From: Motiliproteus sp963974645
GTDB lineage: Bacteria > Pseudomonadota > Gammaproteobacteria > Pseudomonadales > Balneatricaceae
Length of the DNA: 64,000 nt
Assembly: GCA_963974645.1 (NCBI GenBank)
Contig: CAXBEA010000001.1
Span: forward strand, 1 to 64,000
Direction of reading: 5' to 3'
Shown here: piece by piece, positions 43,509 through 52,124 of the stretch
How positions within the stretch are numbered: the stretch's first letter is position 1
Layout of the letters: each line of letters opens with the position of its first letter
Notes under the pieces: model-generated
The model's database searches: none
What the model saw: only the letters and a program-made list of their open reading frames with translations
Told to the model about the DNA's origin: nothing
Position numbers and translations under genes: made by a program

Positions 43509-45119
43509 TTATAGTTCTGGTCCAGCAGCGACCAGCGCTTCACCTTCAGGTGTGTCAGTAAAACGCTCAAAATTATCAACAAACATCGCTGCTAGATTCT
43601 TAGCTTTGGATTCCCAAACAGATGCATCGCTATACGTATCTTGTGGATTGAGGATGCCGCTATCGCAATCGTGCAGTGCCTGAGGTACTGCTAGATTGAA
43701 ATGAGGCAGTTGCTTGAATTCGCTCTTTTCAATAGATCCATCCAGAATCGCATCGATAATTGCGCGCGTGTCTTTAATCGAAATTCGCTTGCCGGTGCCA
43801 TTCCAGCCAGTATTGACTAGATAAGCCTGAGCGCCAGACGCGTTCATGCGCTCCGTTAATACCTTGGCGTAGGTGGTGGGGTGCAGGCTTAAGAAAGCAG
43901 CGCCGAAGCAGGATGAGAACGTGGGCGTCGGCTCGGTGATGCCTCGCTCGGTGCCGGCAAGTTTAGACGTGAAACCAGAAAGGAAGTAGTAGCGAGTCTG
44001 CTCTGGTGTTAGCTTAGAGACGGGCGGAAGTACCCCGAAAGCATCCGCAGTCAAGAAGATTACCTTGCTCGCGTGGCCGGCTTTAGAAACAGGTTTGACG
44101 ATGTTGTCGATATGATGAATAGGGTAAGAGACACGGGTATTTTCGGTCTTGGAGCCATCGTCAAAGTTAATTACGCCTTCATCTGTAACAGAGACATTTT
44201 CGAGCAACGCATCGCGGCGAATAGCATTGTAGATATCGGGTTCGTTCTCTTTGCTCAGATTGATGGTCTTGGCGTAGCAGCCACCTTCAAAGTTAAACAC
44301 GCCGTTGTCATCCCAGCCGTGCTCATCGTCACCGATCAGTTCACGCTTAGGATCTGTCGAGAGTGTGGTCTTGCCTGTTCCTGATAGGCCGAAGAAGATC
44401 GCAGTATCACCGTCTTTGCCGACATTCGCAGAGCAGTGCATCGATGCGATCCCTTTCAGCGGGAGCAGGTAGTTCATCATTGAGAACATACCTTTTTTCA
44501 TCTCACCGCCGTACCAGGTGCCGCCGATCAGCTGCATTTTTTCGGTGAGGTTAAAGGCTACAAAGTTTTCAGAATTCAACCCTTGCTCTTTCCAGTCTGG
44601 GTTGGTGGTTTTAGCGCCGTTCATAACAATGAAGTCTGGCTCGTAAGTGCTCAACTCTTCATCGCTGGGGCGAATAAACATGTTCTTAACGAAGTGTGCC
44701 TGCCAGGCTACCTGGGTAATAAAGCGAACGCTAAGACGGGTGTCGTCGTTGGCACCACAGTATGTATCAACCACGAACAGTCGCTTACCAGACAGTTGCT
44801 TGGTAACCCGTTTCTTAAGGTCGACCCAGACTTCCTGGGTAATGGCTTTGTTGTCATTCTTGCCTTGATCTGACCACCAGACAGTGTCGCGGGTAGTGTT
44901 GTCTTTGACGATGTACTTATCATTAGGAGAACGACCGGTAAAAATTCCGGTGTCGACCGATACGGCGCCTAGTTCGGTCACGATGCCCTTTTCATATCCG
45001 GTTAACGAAGGCTTGGTTTCTTCCTCGAATAGCTGTTCATAGGAGGGGTTGTAAACAATCTCTTGTGCGTCGTGAATACCGTATTTGGCAAGATCAATCG
45101 TAGGCCGGGCTTCTGACAT
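43509..45119 (-). CDS. pckA: Phosphoenolpyruvate carboxykinase (ATP)
   Basis: 536 aa, ATP-type PckA. The kinase-1a P-loop is FFGLSGTGKTTLS (about 243-254); LIGDDEHGWDDNGVFNFEGGCYAK carries the metal-binding aspartate and the PCK signature; FTGRSPNDKY and KRISIKDTRAIIDAIL are further conserved segments. It converts oxaloacetate to PEP in gluconeogenesis. It has its own long upstream region (45120-45869) and a clear terminator. Confidence 0.96.
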   Translation of the reverse strand: MSEARPTIDLAKYGIHDAQEIVYNPSYEQLFEEETKPSLTGYEKGIVTELGAVSVDTGIFTGRSPNDKYIVKDNTTRDTVWWSDQGKNDNKAITQEVWVDLKKRVTKQLSGKRLFVVDTYCGANDDTRLSVRFITQVAWQAHFVKNMFIRPSDEELSTYEPDFIVMNGAKTTNPDWKEQGLNSENFVAFNLTEKMQLIGGTWYGGEMKKGMFSMMNYLLPLKGIASMHCSANVGKDGDTAIFFGLSGTGKTTLSTDPKRELIGDDEHGWDDNGVFNFEGGCYAKTINLSKENEPDIYNAIRRDALLENVSVTDEGVINFDDGSKTENTRVSYPIHHIDNIVKPVSKAGHASKVIFLTADAFGVLPPVSKLTPEQTRYYFLSGFTSKLAGTERGITEPTPTFSSCFGAAFLSLHPTTYAKVLTERMNASGAQAYLVNTGWNGTGKRISIKDTRAIIDAILDGSIEKSEFKQLPHFNLAVPQALHDCDSGILNPQDTYSDASVWESKAKNLAAMFVDNFERFTDTPEGEALVAAGPEL

Positions 45120-45869
45120 CTGTTTCTCCTAGGTGTTCTGTAATTTAAGTCTTAGCTGTATGCACAAGCCATTTAGTCAGGCTTCCAGCAACAGTATGTA
45201 CTCAGACGTCGAGGTTAAAGTGGAGGCTGTATCGCCTCTCGAGTTGTGGATCGTCTTTAGCGCAAGCTGAGCATTATAGATATTACACAAAATCATTCAA
45301 TCGGAATGAGCATAAACCCTGCTTTAGTCGTATGCATTGGTGTCGATTAGAGCGTTCTCATCGGGGGGATTTGTCTAGTCTTGGCAAGGGTGAAAAAAAT
45401 CCCTTTTAGCTATTTTGTGCTTCAATTTCTCTGCTGAATCAGCACGCAGCTATATCAGAACCTGCTTGAGTTTGAGGTTTATCAGGGGATGCAGCCATTT
45501 GCTCACAGCTTCTGTGTATAACTCTGTGGGTTAAATGCTTTAAAGGCGCCTCAGTCCTTATGTTTTGGGTGGTTGCTTTAGATTGGTTAAAAATTAACCT
45601 GCTTGTTATATCTTCATAAATACAATGACTTAGAATAGTCAACATGTAGGCGTGAAATTATTTTTTATAAAATCGTTGAGATTTGAACCGTTTTCATGGT
45701 CCTTGGGATTTGTGTGAGTAAACATCTTGACAGGATTCCTGAGATCACTCCTAAAGACCTTGAATTATCCTGTTTTCAGCCCGCATTGGGCCTGGACGGG
45801 TGGCTTAAGTGCCTGGGTATCTCTGTGGTAAGCTAGGCTCTCTTTTTATCAGCGGGTTGATGCGGTGTT
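45120..45869. other. Long intergenic region between pckA and dusC
   Basis: 750 nt holding the pckA and dusC promoter regions. I see no supported gene, no tRNA and no clear repeat. A 68-codon minus-strand frame near 45439-45645 lacks a family or ribosome-binding site. Confidence 0.4.
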
Positions 45870-46907
45870 ATGCCTATTTATTTAGCGCCCATGGAGGGGT
45901 TGGTTGATCCGGTTATGCGGGATGTCATTAGCCGTATCGGTGGAATAGACCGTGCGGTGACAGAGTTCGTTAGAGTTTCTGATCGGGTGTTGCCCAAGCG
46001 AGTTTATCTGCGTCTTTCGCCAGAATTGAATCAGGGTGGTACCACCACAACAGGGCTCCCAGTCTATATTCAACTACTCGGATCAGATCCAGATAGGTTG
46101 GCAGGATGCGCGAACAAGCTTGTGGAACTCGGCGCGCCGGGGATCGATCTGAATTTTGGCTGCCCAGCTAAAACCGTCATCCGCAACCGGGGTGGTTCGA
46201 TACTTCTGCGTGAACCCGATCTAATCCATCGCATTGTTGCCAGGGTGCGGCAGGCCGTCCCTGTCGCTATTCCGCTTACGGTAAAGATGCGTTTGGGTTA
46301 CGAGGATGATTCTCTGGCACTGGAGAATGCGCAGGCTATCGCTGATGCCGGCGCGGTTGAACTCTGTGTGCATGCACGAACCAAGGTTGAAGGCTATAGG
46401 CCGCCTGCACACTGGGAGAAAATTGCTCAGATTCGCAAGGTAGTTTCTATTCCTGTCGTGGCTAATGGCGAGATCTGGAACGTCGAAGATTTTATCCGCT
46501 GTCAGGCGGTCAGCGGCTGTGATCGGTTAATGTTGGGGCGAGGGCTGATCGCCCGTCCCGATCTGGCATTGCAAGTCAGGCAGCAGCTTCGGGGGGAGTC
46601 CGTAGTCCCGATGCGCTGGTCAGAGTTAGTCCCCTGGATAGAAGACTATTACCTCCAGCTTGAAGAGCTAGCGCCGCGTTATGCCGATGGTCGGCTGAAA
46701 CAGTGGTTGAGATTACTGCAACGTAACTATCCGCAGGCTAAAGCCTTGCTGCTGGAGATTCGTCGGCAAACCGCCAGTCACGAACTGCTCGCTGGGCTAT
46801 GGCGATCGGCGGATTATGATAGCGAGAGAGTCTCCGAAATACTGCTAAACGAATTAACCCAGCGACCTGCTGGGGTCTATTATCCGGCACTGGACGCCCA
46901 GTTTTAG
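45870..46907 (+). CDS. dusC: tRNA-dihydrouridine synthase (DusC type)
   Basis: 345 aa, somewhat longer than typical DusC. FMN TIM-barrel: YLAPMEGLVDPVMRDVI start, catalytic Cys in IDLNFGCPAKTVIRNRGG (about residue 97), FMN-binding VKMRLGYED and LCVHARTKVEGY, and VVANGEIW. The MEGLVDPVMR start marks the DusC subfamily, which reduces U16 of tRNA. It overlaps the convergent rlmG by 4 nt. Confidence 0.92.
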   Translation: MPIYLAPMEGLVDPVMRDVISRIGGIDRAVTEFVRVSDRVLPKRVYLRLSPELNQGGTTTTGLPVYIQLLGSDPDRLAGCANKLVELGAPGIDLNFGCPAKTVIRNRGGSILLREPDLIHRIVARVRQAVPVAIPLTVKMRLGYEDDSLALENAQAIADAGAVELCVHARTKVEGYRPPAHWEKIAQIRKVVSIPVVANGEIWNVEDFIRCQAVSGCDRLMLGRGLIARPDLALQVRQQLRGESVVPMRWSELVPWIEDYYLQLEELAPRYADGRLKQWLRLLQRNYPQAKALLLEIRRQTASHELLAGLWRSADYDSERVSEILLNELTQRPAGVYYPALDAQF

Positions 46908-48049
46908 TCTTTGACTGCCTTGAGCAATACAAACTTAGGATTGTTGGCGACCAGTTCGCAGTTACCGAATAGCTTGCGTAACTGGACGTGGTAGCCCAGA
47001 TGGCGGTTGCCAATCACCCAGAGCTCCCCCTGGCTGCGTAACACCCGTTTGGCATCGCTAAACATCTGCCTGGCGATATGATCACCGATGGTCTGCTGCT
47101 GGTGGAAGGGTGGGTTATTAAGGACCAGGTCCGCACTTTGGCCGGTAAAGCTTTCCAGGCAATTATCGGCCTTAAACCGGGCTGATCGCTGGTGGCTAAA
47201 ACCGGCGTTAAAATTCTCCTCTGCTGATCCCAGCGCCCGGTATGAATCATCGACAAAAACCAGCTCTGCAGCCGGGTTGCGTTCAGCGGCGATCAAACCC
47301 ACGACACCGTTGCCGCAACCTAGATCAATAATGGTTTTAGCTTGATCGGAGCTGGGCAGGTGCTCGAGCAGGAGCCGGGTACCAATGTCGAGCTTTTCAC
47401 GCGAAAACACCCCCGCGTGATTGCTGATGGTAAAGCGACTATTTTCGAGCGGGTACTGGCTGGGGTACTTGCTAGGGAGCCGGTTTGAATCCTGGCTTTG
47501 AGACCTCAGTTCGCAGAATACCAATCGCGCCTTCTTTTTGGCGAGAGAGGTCGTGGTCGGGCCGAGAATCTGCTCGAACAGCGCAAGCGTCGACCGATGG
47601 ATATGTTTGGCCATGGCTGCTGCAATAATTCGACAATCGGGCGCCAGCTGGCTGCGTAGTCGTTGTAGCTGATCTTCCAGCAGTGCCAGGGTGGTGGGTA
47701 TTTTAATCAGCAGCAGGCGAACAGGTTCGGGTGGCAGTTCAAAGGGAGTTTGAGTCGTTATCTGGCCTATCTCCAGCTGGTTGAGGCGGTAGTTATGCGC
47801 CACTGCCTGATGAGCGATATAAGAATCTGCATTAAAGACAGGTGAACGCTGATTGAGTGCCACGCTCAGCGCCCCGAAGCTGTCATTGAGTATCAGAGGT
47901 CGCGGCAGCGGCTGGGGCAGTTCAGCCAGCTGCTGTAGAAGTAGTTCATCAGCAGCGTCCCAGGCGCGCAGGGTCTCACGGGGTCGCGGTGGATAGCGTT
48001 GGAGCTGGAAGGTCCCCTGAGGAACCGATAATTGTTGTTCGACGTTCAT
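46904..48049 (-). CDS. rlmG: 23S rRNA (guanine-N2)-methyltransferase RlmG-like
   Basis: 381 aa from ATG 48049 (MNVEQQLSVPQGTFQLQRYP), preferred over an upstream start that would overlap the permease gene. Two Rossmann modules as in RlmG/RsmC. The C-terminal catalytic one has TIIDLGCGNGVVGLIAAE (SAM) and ADLVLNNPPFHQQQ (the N-P-P-F motif). It methylates G1835 (E. coli numbering) of 23S rRNA. Confidence 0.9.
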   Translation of the reverse strand: MNVEQQLSVPQGTFQLQRYPPRPRETLRAWDAADELLLQQLAELPQPLPRPLILNDSFGALSVALNQRSPVFNADSYIAHQAVAHNYRLNQLEIGQITTQTPFELPPEPVRLLLIKIPTTLALLEDQLQRLRSQLAPDCRIIAAAMAKHIHRSTLALFEQILGPTTTSLAKKKARLVFCELRSQSQDSNRLPSKYPSQYPLENSRFTISNHAGVFSREKLDIGTRLLLEHLPSSDQAKTIIDLGCGNGVVGLIAAERNPAAELVFVDDSYRALGSAEENFNAGFSHQRSARFKADNCLESFTGQSADLVLNNPPFHQQQTIGDHIARQMFSDAKRVLRSQGELWVIGNRHLGYHVQLRKLFGNCELVANNPKFVLLKAVKD

Positions 48050-48131
48050 GTTGCTCCAAGACGGGTGATGGTAGTGGCTGGCACCGATGCTAATAGCGGC
48101 TCTATCTAATAACGGCTTTGATAGCGGTGCT

Positions 48132-49649
48132 TCAGCGGGGTTGTGGGCAGTTGGACAGTTGCAGTCGTAAGCGTAGCCAGCGGGCAACGCTATCCACCAC
48201 CATGTTCAGCGCCGCTGCAATCAGGATCAAAAAAACTGCTCGGTCGAAACGTAACTCTTCGAATGCTGAATCGATATAAAAGCCGAGGGTCTGGATGCCG
48301 AGAATACCGAGGATGGCGGTTTCGCGCAAAATAACCTCCCAGCGATAGAACAGGAAAGCTAGGAATTGGCGGTAAATTCTCGGGATGACTTCAAACAGGT
48401 AACGGTTGAGTCCCGTTGTGCTGTCTTCACGTAGCACCAGGCTGTCGCTGTATCGACCGATGAGGTGGGCGATAATCGCCCCGTTGTGGAGTGCCAGTGC
48501 CAGCAGTGCTGGCAGCATCGAGGGACCCAGTACCAGTAGGGCGACAAACGCAAGCATCAGCTCGGGGATCGAACGGAAAATCACCAGTAGCAGCTGTCCT
48601 GCGGTACGGCCCGGACGTCGAAAAAACTGATTCGAAACCAGCGGGAATAGTAACAGCGTAACCAGGCCGGTGGCGACCATCGCGATGAAGCCGAGCAGCA
48701 TCGTGTTGAGGACACCGCTGGCCGCCTGACCTTTGATAAGATACAGGCACCATTGCCAAAGATTCGACCAGCTTTGTGACTCAGTAACAGATTGCCCCCG
48801 AAGCGGCGCGGGTAGCATGTCTTCACTGATAAAGCGGACGATCAGGCCCCAGTCAAACTGTTGCTGCCAGGGCAACCAGGCTATAGCGCCGAGCAGGTAT
48901 ACAGGCAGTAACCAGCGCTTCCCAAAGAGGCTGCGTAGACTGAAAATCAATAGAAAAAATAGGTACAGCAGTGCAGCTGCCTGTGAATATAACCCCTGCT
49001 TAAACGCAGTTTCCAGATGGAAACCCAGTGTCGGCAAGCCGATAAAGCCCAGTACGGCGCTGGAGCGAATGGCGCACTCCAGCCGGTATTGGGTGTAGCT
49101 TTTGATATGGGGGTAGGCTTGCGGGAGTCGGGTGTAGAAAAAACGGCTCAGCCGGTGGCTACCGGGTGGAAGTAATCGCCAGGCCCCAGAATCGCTCTCT
49201 TCTAAAATTTCAGCATACACTTTGGCGAAGATACCGGCGTAGGGGATGGCGATCGCCAACACCCCAGTCAGGGTCGATAGTCCGAACAGTTGCAGCAGCA
49301 GCAGTGCCCAGAACAGTTCATGGATCGAACGGATAAATGCGCAGAACAGCCTTACCGTGCGCCAGCTAAAACACAGCGCCAGCAAGCCGCCAGCAGGGAC
49401 CGCAATGGCAACGCCAACCAACGCGAAGGCTAGGGTGTTGACTAGCGCTGTGACGAGTTGCTCGACACTCCAGAAATCGGGGCTTAGCAACCCGGCACCG
49501 ATACGTCCCAGCTCTAGCCAGGGATCGGCGGTATGGATCTCGATATCGGCTAGCGGCAGGCAGAACGCGGCAATGAAGACCAGGCCAAGACTGGTCCGAA
49601 ATAGCCGGGTAGCGCTGGCGCTGGCTTCTCGAGAAGGGCGTAGCCTCAC
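48132..49649 (-). CDS. PhnE-like ABC permease, two permease modules in one chain
   Basis: 505 aa. It contains two tandem copies of the PhnE-type domain, each ending in an EAA-like loop: LPQAYPHIKSYTQYRLECAIR...LGFIGLPTLGFHLETAF (first half) and IPRIYRQFLAFLFYRWEVILRETAILGILGIQTLGFYIDSAF (second half), each with about six transmembrane helices. Ordinary PhnE is about half this size and works as a homodimer, so this is a fused pseudo-dimer. It overlaps the ATPase gene by 4 nt. Confidence 0.85.
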   Translation of the reverse strand: MRLRPSREASASATRLFRTSLGLVFIAAFCLPLADIEIHTADPWLELGRIGAGLLSPDFWSVEQLVTALVNTLAFALVGVAIAVPAGGLLALCFSWRTVRLFCAFIRSIHELFWALLLLQLFGLSTLTGVLAIAIPYAGIFAKVYAEILEESDSGAWRLLPPGSHRLSRFFYTRLPQAYPHIKSYTQYRLECAIRSSAVLGFIGLPTLGFHLETAFKQGLYSQAAALLYLFFLLIFSLRSLFGKRWLLPVYLLGAIAWLPWQQQFDWGLIVRFISEDMLPAPLRGQSVTESQSWSNLWQWCLYLIKGQAASGVLNTMLLGFIAMVATGLVTLLLFPLVSNQFFRRPGRTAGQLLLVIFRSIPELMLAFVALLVLGPSMLPALLALALHNGAIIAHLIGRYSDSLVLREDSTTGLNRYLFEVIPRIYRQFLAFLFYRWEVILRETAILGILGIQTLGFYIDSAFEELRFDRAVFLILIAAALNMVVDSVARWLRLRLQLSNCPQPR

Positions 49650-50305
49650 TGGTAGATAAACGTCAGCTGTTCAACGCTGAGCTCGGCACTGCTGGCATCG
49701 AGCACCACCTTGCCCTCTTTTAGGCCGATGATGCGCTGGTAGTGATTCAGCGCCAGTTCACGATCATGCAGCGCCACCAGTACCGTGCTGTGCTGCTGGT
49801 TGATCAGTTGCAACAGTGATTGCGACTGGAGCTCATCGACGGAGGAGACCGGTTCATCGCCAATAAATACTTGGCAGTCGCGGTAGAGTGCACGTGCTAG
49901 AGCGGTGCGTTGCTGCTGTCCCCCCGAGAGCTGGTCTACCGAGCGCCACAGCAGTTGATCAAGCCCCAATTTTGTCGCCAGCGTCTCAATTTGCTGGCGA
50001 GGCTGTTGCCGCGGGGAGATAAGATTGATCAGATTATACAGGTTGCTGTGTTGCTGCAGCCGTCCCATATAGATGTTATGAAATACGCTGAGAATTGGAA
50101 CCAGCCCCAGCTGTTGCGGTACGATCGCACTCAGCTGGGGCTGTTGGCTGTAAAACCGTTTCAGCAGGGTCGATTTACCCGATCCACTTTTTCCAATCAG
50201 CGCGACTTTTTCGCCCGCAGCGATGCTGAGGTTTAGGTTATGCAGCACGGTCTGTGCTCCATACCCCAAGGATTGGCTACTGAGTTGAAACAGTGGATCG
50301 GTCAT
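49646..50305 (-). CDS. PhnC-like ABC transporter ATPase
   Basis: 219 aa nucleotide-binding subunit. Walker A ALIGKSGSGKSTLL, signature QLSGGQQQRTALARAL, Walker B VFIGDEPVSSVDELQ and the switch His in VLVALHD are all present. Second gene of the binding protein - ATPase - permease operon, coupled to the permease by an overlap. Short for PhnC but complete in motifs. Confidence 0.9.
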   Translation of the reverse strand: MTDPLFQLSSQSLGYGAQTVLHNLNLSIAAGEKVALIGKSGSGKSTLLKRFYSQQPQLSAIVPQQLGLVPILSVFHNIYMGRLQQHSNLYNLINLISPRQQPRQQIETLATKLGLDQLLWRSVDQLSGGQQQRTALARALYRDCQVFIGDEPVSSVDELQSQSLLQLINQQHSTVLVALHDRELALNHYQRIIGLKEGKVVLDASSAELSVEQLTFIYQ

Positions 50306-50359
50306 GAGTGCGCTTTCTTGGCTATCAATGTAGCCGGCAATCTTGCCGGCACCTGGCGA

Positions 50360-51241
50360 TCAGTCTATCAGGCCGATAGCGCGGGCGACTGTGGCCACGG
50401 GTTCAAAATCGGCGTTGGTCGCCTTGACGAAACGGCTGCGCGGAAAGGCATTAAGCAGCTCGGGGTCCTGCAGCGAGAGCAGCGCCTGCTGGACGCGTAG
50501 TTTAAACCCTTGCCCCCAGCGTTGATCGACATCACCACGTATGGTCCATTGATAATCGGGGTAGCTCGGGGTTTTCCAAATGACACTGACCTGATCGGAG
50601 TGGATGTTGCCGTTGGCTAACTCGCGCTCCCAGACCTTGAAGTTAACGGCGCCGATATCGTAGGCTCCCGATTGCACCAGCGCGATAGTGCGGCTGTGAT
50701 CGCCGCTGAATCCAATTCTTGAAAATATCTCTTCAGGCGATTGATTAAATTGATTCACAAGGTGGTATTCGGGCATCAGTCGACCCGAGGTCGAGCCTTT
50801 GGAACCGAAGGTAAAACTGTGGCCTTTGATGGCCGATTCAAGTTTTGCTGCCGGTTTTAAGCCTGTACTCCGGTGGGCAATAAAGTAGCTTTGAAAGAAC
50901 TGGTCTTCGTAGCCCTGCGCGATCGCCTCGCTACCCGGCACCCGTAACCGTGCCTGAACCCCCGACAATCCTCCAAACCAAGCCAGCTGTACTTGGTCGT
51001 TGCGAAAGGCAGTCACGGCTGCGGCGTAGGATTTAACCGGAATGTAGTTCACGTCGACGCCAAGTTGTGCAGATAGATAGTCGGCAATTTTTCCAAAACG
51101 GGTCTGTAATAGCGTCTCATCCTGATCAGGAATCGCAGTAAAGGTGAAGGTTTCTGCCAAGCCAAGCGAGGGTAACAGCAAGGCGGCAGCGGTTAGTATG
51201 GGAACCAGGCGCTGTTTTAGTTTCATCATCATTCTCATCAT
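50360..51241 (-). CDS. PhnD-like periplasmic binding protein (putative selenate/phosphonate-type ABC)
   Basis: 293 aa with signal peptide (about 1-29, LLLPSLGLAETFTF). PhnD/PtxB fold: FTAIPDQDETLLQTRFGKIADYLS, VPVKSYAAAVTAFRNDQVQLAWFGGLSGVQAR, GSKGSTSGRLMPEYHLV and FSGDHSRTIALVQSGAYDIGAVN. From memory this subgroup (FTAIPDQDE start) is the one annotated 'putative selenate ABC transporter'. No C-P lyase genes are near, which argues against phosphonate use. Ligand unproven. Confidence 0.85.
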   Translation of the reverse strand: MMRMMMKLKQRLVPILTAAALLLPSLGLAETFTFTAIPDQDETLLQTRFGKIADYLSAQLGVDVNYIPVKSYAAAVTAFRNDQVQLAWFGGLSGVQARLRVPGSEAIAQGYEDQFFQSYFIAHRSTGLKPAAKLESAIKGHSFTFGSKGSTSGRLMPEYHLVNQFNQSPEEIFSRIGFSGDHSRTIALVQSGAYDIGAVNFKVWERELANGNIHSDQVSVIWKTPSYPDYQWTIRGDVDQRWGQGFKLRVQQALLSLQDPELLNAFPRSRFVKATNADFEPVATVARAIGLID

Positions 51242-51445
51242 TGAAGGTTAAATAGCTTCAAGCCAAATGGCGGGCGCTATTGTAGAGTACTCGCGCTAAG
51301 GGGCAAAGTGTGGAGTGTCTACCTGTTCGCAAATCGGTATAGGGATCTGGATTAAATAATCTGTTTTCGTGTCTTGGTGGCTAAGACTGCTGAATCTAGG
51401 ATTTTTTCCTAGAGTATTGGCGTTATGGGAGGTAGATACTCTTAT

Positions 51446-51557
51446 CACTGCAACAAGGAAACAGAAGGACTTGGTCGTGAAGGGACTGCACGATGCGTAG
51501 CAGGAAGGACAGAACGAAAAAGGCTACCGAGATGGGATCTCGGTGGCCTTTTTCTTT
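51446..51557 (+). ncRNA. Candidate GGA-rich small RNA (RsmY/Z- or RgsA-like)
   Basis: An intergenic segment with five GGA motifs (ACAAGGAAAC, AGAAGGAC, AAGGGACT, GCAGGAAGGAC) runs into a strong terminator at 51519-51557 (GGCTACCGAGAT/ATCTCGGTGGCC with a GGG loop, then T-rich). A GATACT -10-like box lies just upstream (51433-51438). GGA repeats ahead of a terminator are typical of RsmA/CsrA-sequestering RNAs, and the sequence also recalls RpoS-dependent RgsA of Pseudomonas. No reading frame is present. Confidence 0.55.
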
Positions 51558-51720
51558 TTAAGCTCGGATACCCGCCGGACCGTTATGCGTTATTTGTTGA
51601 GTAGATCAGTTATAGCGTTGAGCCCTGAAGTTTCTTATCAATTTCCGTCTATCTTGTTTCTACCCGGGGTCTCTCTCCCCTAAGTTTGCTTAGCCCTTGG
51701 GGTACTAGGTTTCTAACAGC

Positions 51721-51743
51721 CTATCCACAGATGTTGTGGATAA
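51721..51743. promoter_or_regulatory. Pair of inverted DnaA boxes
   Basis: CTATCCACA (8/9 match) and TGTGGATAA (perfect, complementary strand) face each other with a 5-nt spacer, forming the palindrome TATCCACA-gatgt-TGTGGATA. It is located between the two candidate sRNAs. A DnaA-titrating or regulatory site is possible; the box motif is seen, the role is inferred. Confidence 0.4.
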
Positions 51744-51861
51744 GTCTGTGAATACTATTTATATAACTCAGCTGACCCCGCATGGTAACTGGCTTGGGTT
51801 AGATTGGACAAAAAACGAACTTGAATTTTAAATCATTTAAAACAATAAGATATAATATTAA

Positions 51862-51986
51862 TGAGAAAAATCAAACGCTGACGGTTTTGCGATCCAGACG
51901 GTTTTTAGATCGCTAGGCTATTGTTGATAACAATTTAAAGTCAATAGCCCTAGAGACGAAGTGTTCACTATTCGTCTCTGTTTTTT
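51862..51986 (+). ncRNA. Candidate structured small RNA with three hairpins
   Basis: Three stems follow one another. GCGATC/GATCGC is at 51889-51913. CTAGGCTATTG/CAATAGCCCTAG is at 51913-51953. The terminator stem AGAGACGAA/TTCGTCTCT is at 51952-51979, followed by a GTTTTTT tract to 51986. A perfect TATAAT is at 51851-51856 and would start the transcript near 51862. No frame of note. No known family recognised. Confidence 0.55.
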
Positions 51987-52124
51987 GGCGATCGATTCGG
52001 CTGATGTTTACCGACAAGGGTTAATTGGGTTTTTTGTTGTCGGCGAATAAATTCGATAGTTTTAGCCTCTGGTCAGCACCAAAACTTGATAGAATGGGCT
52101 CCCGCGAGTAGTTCGGAGCTACCA

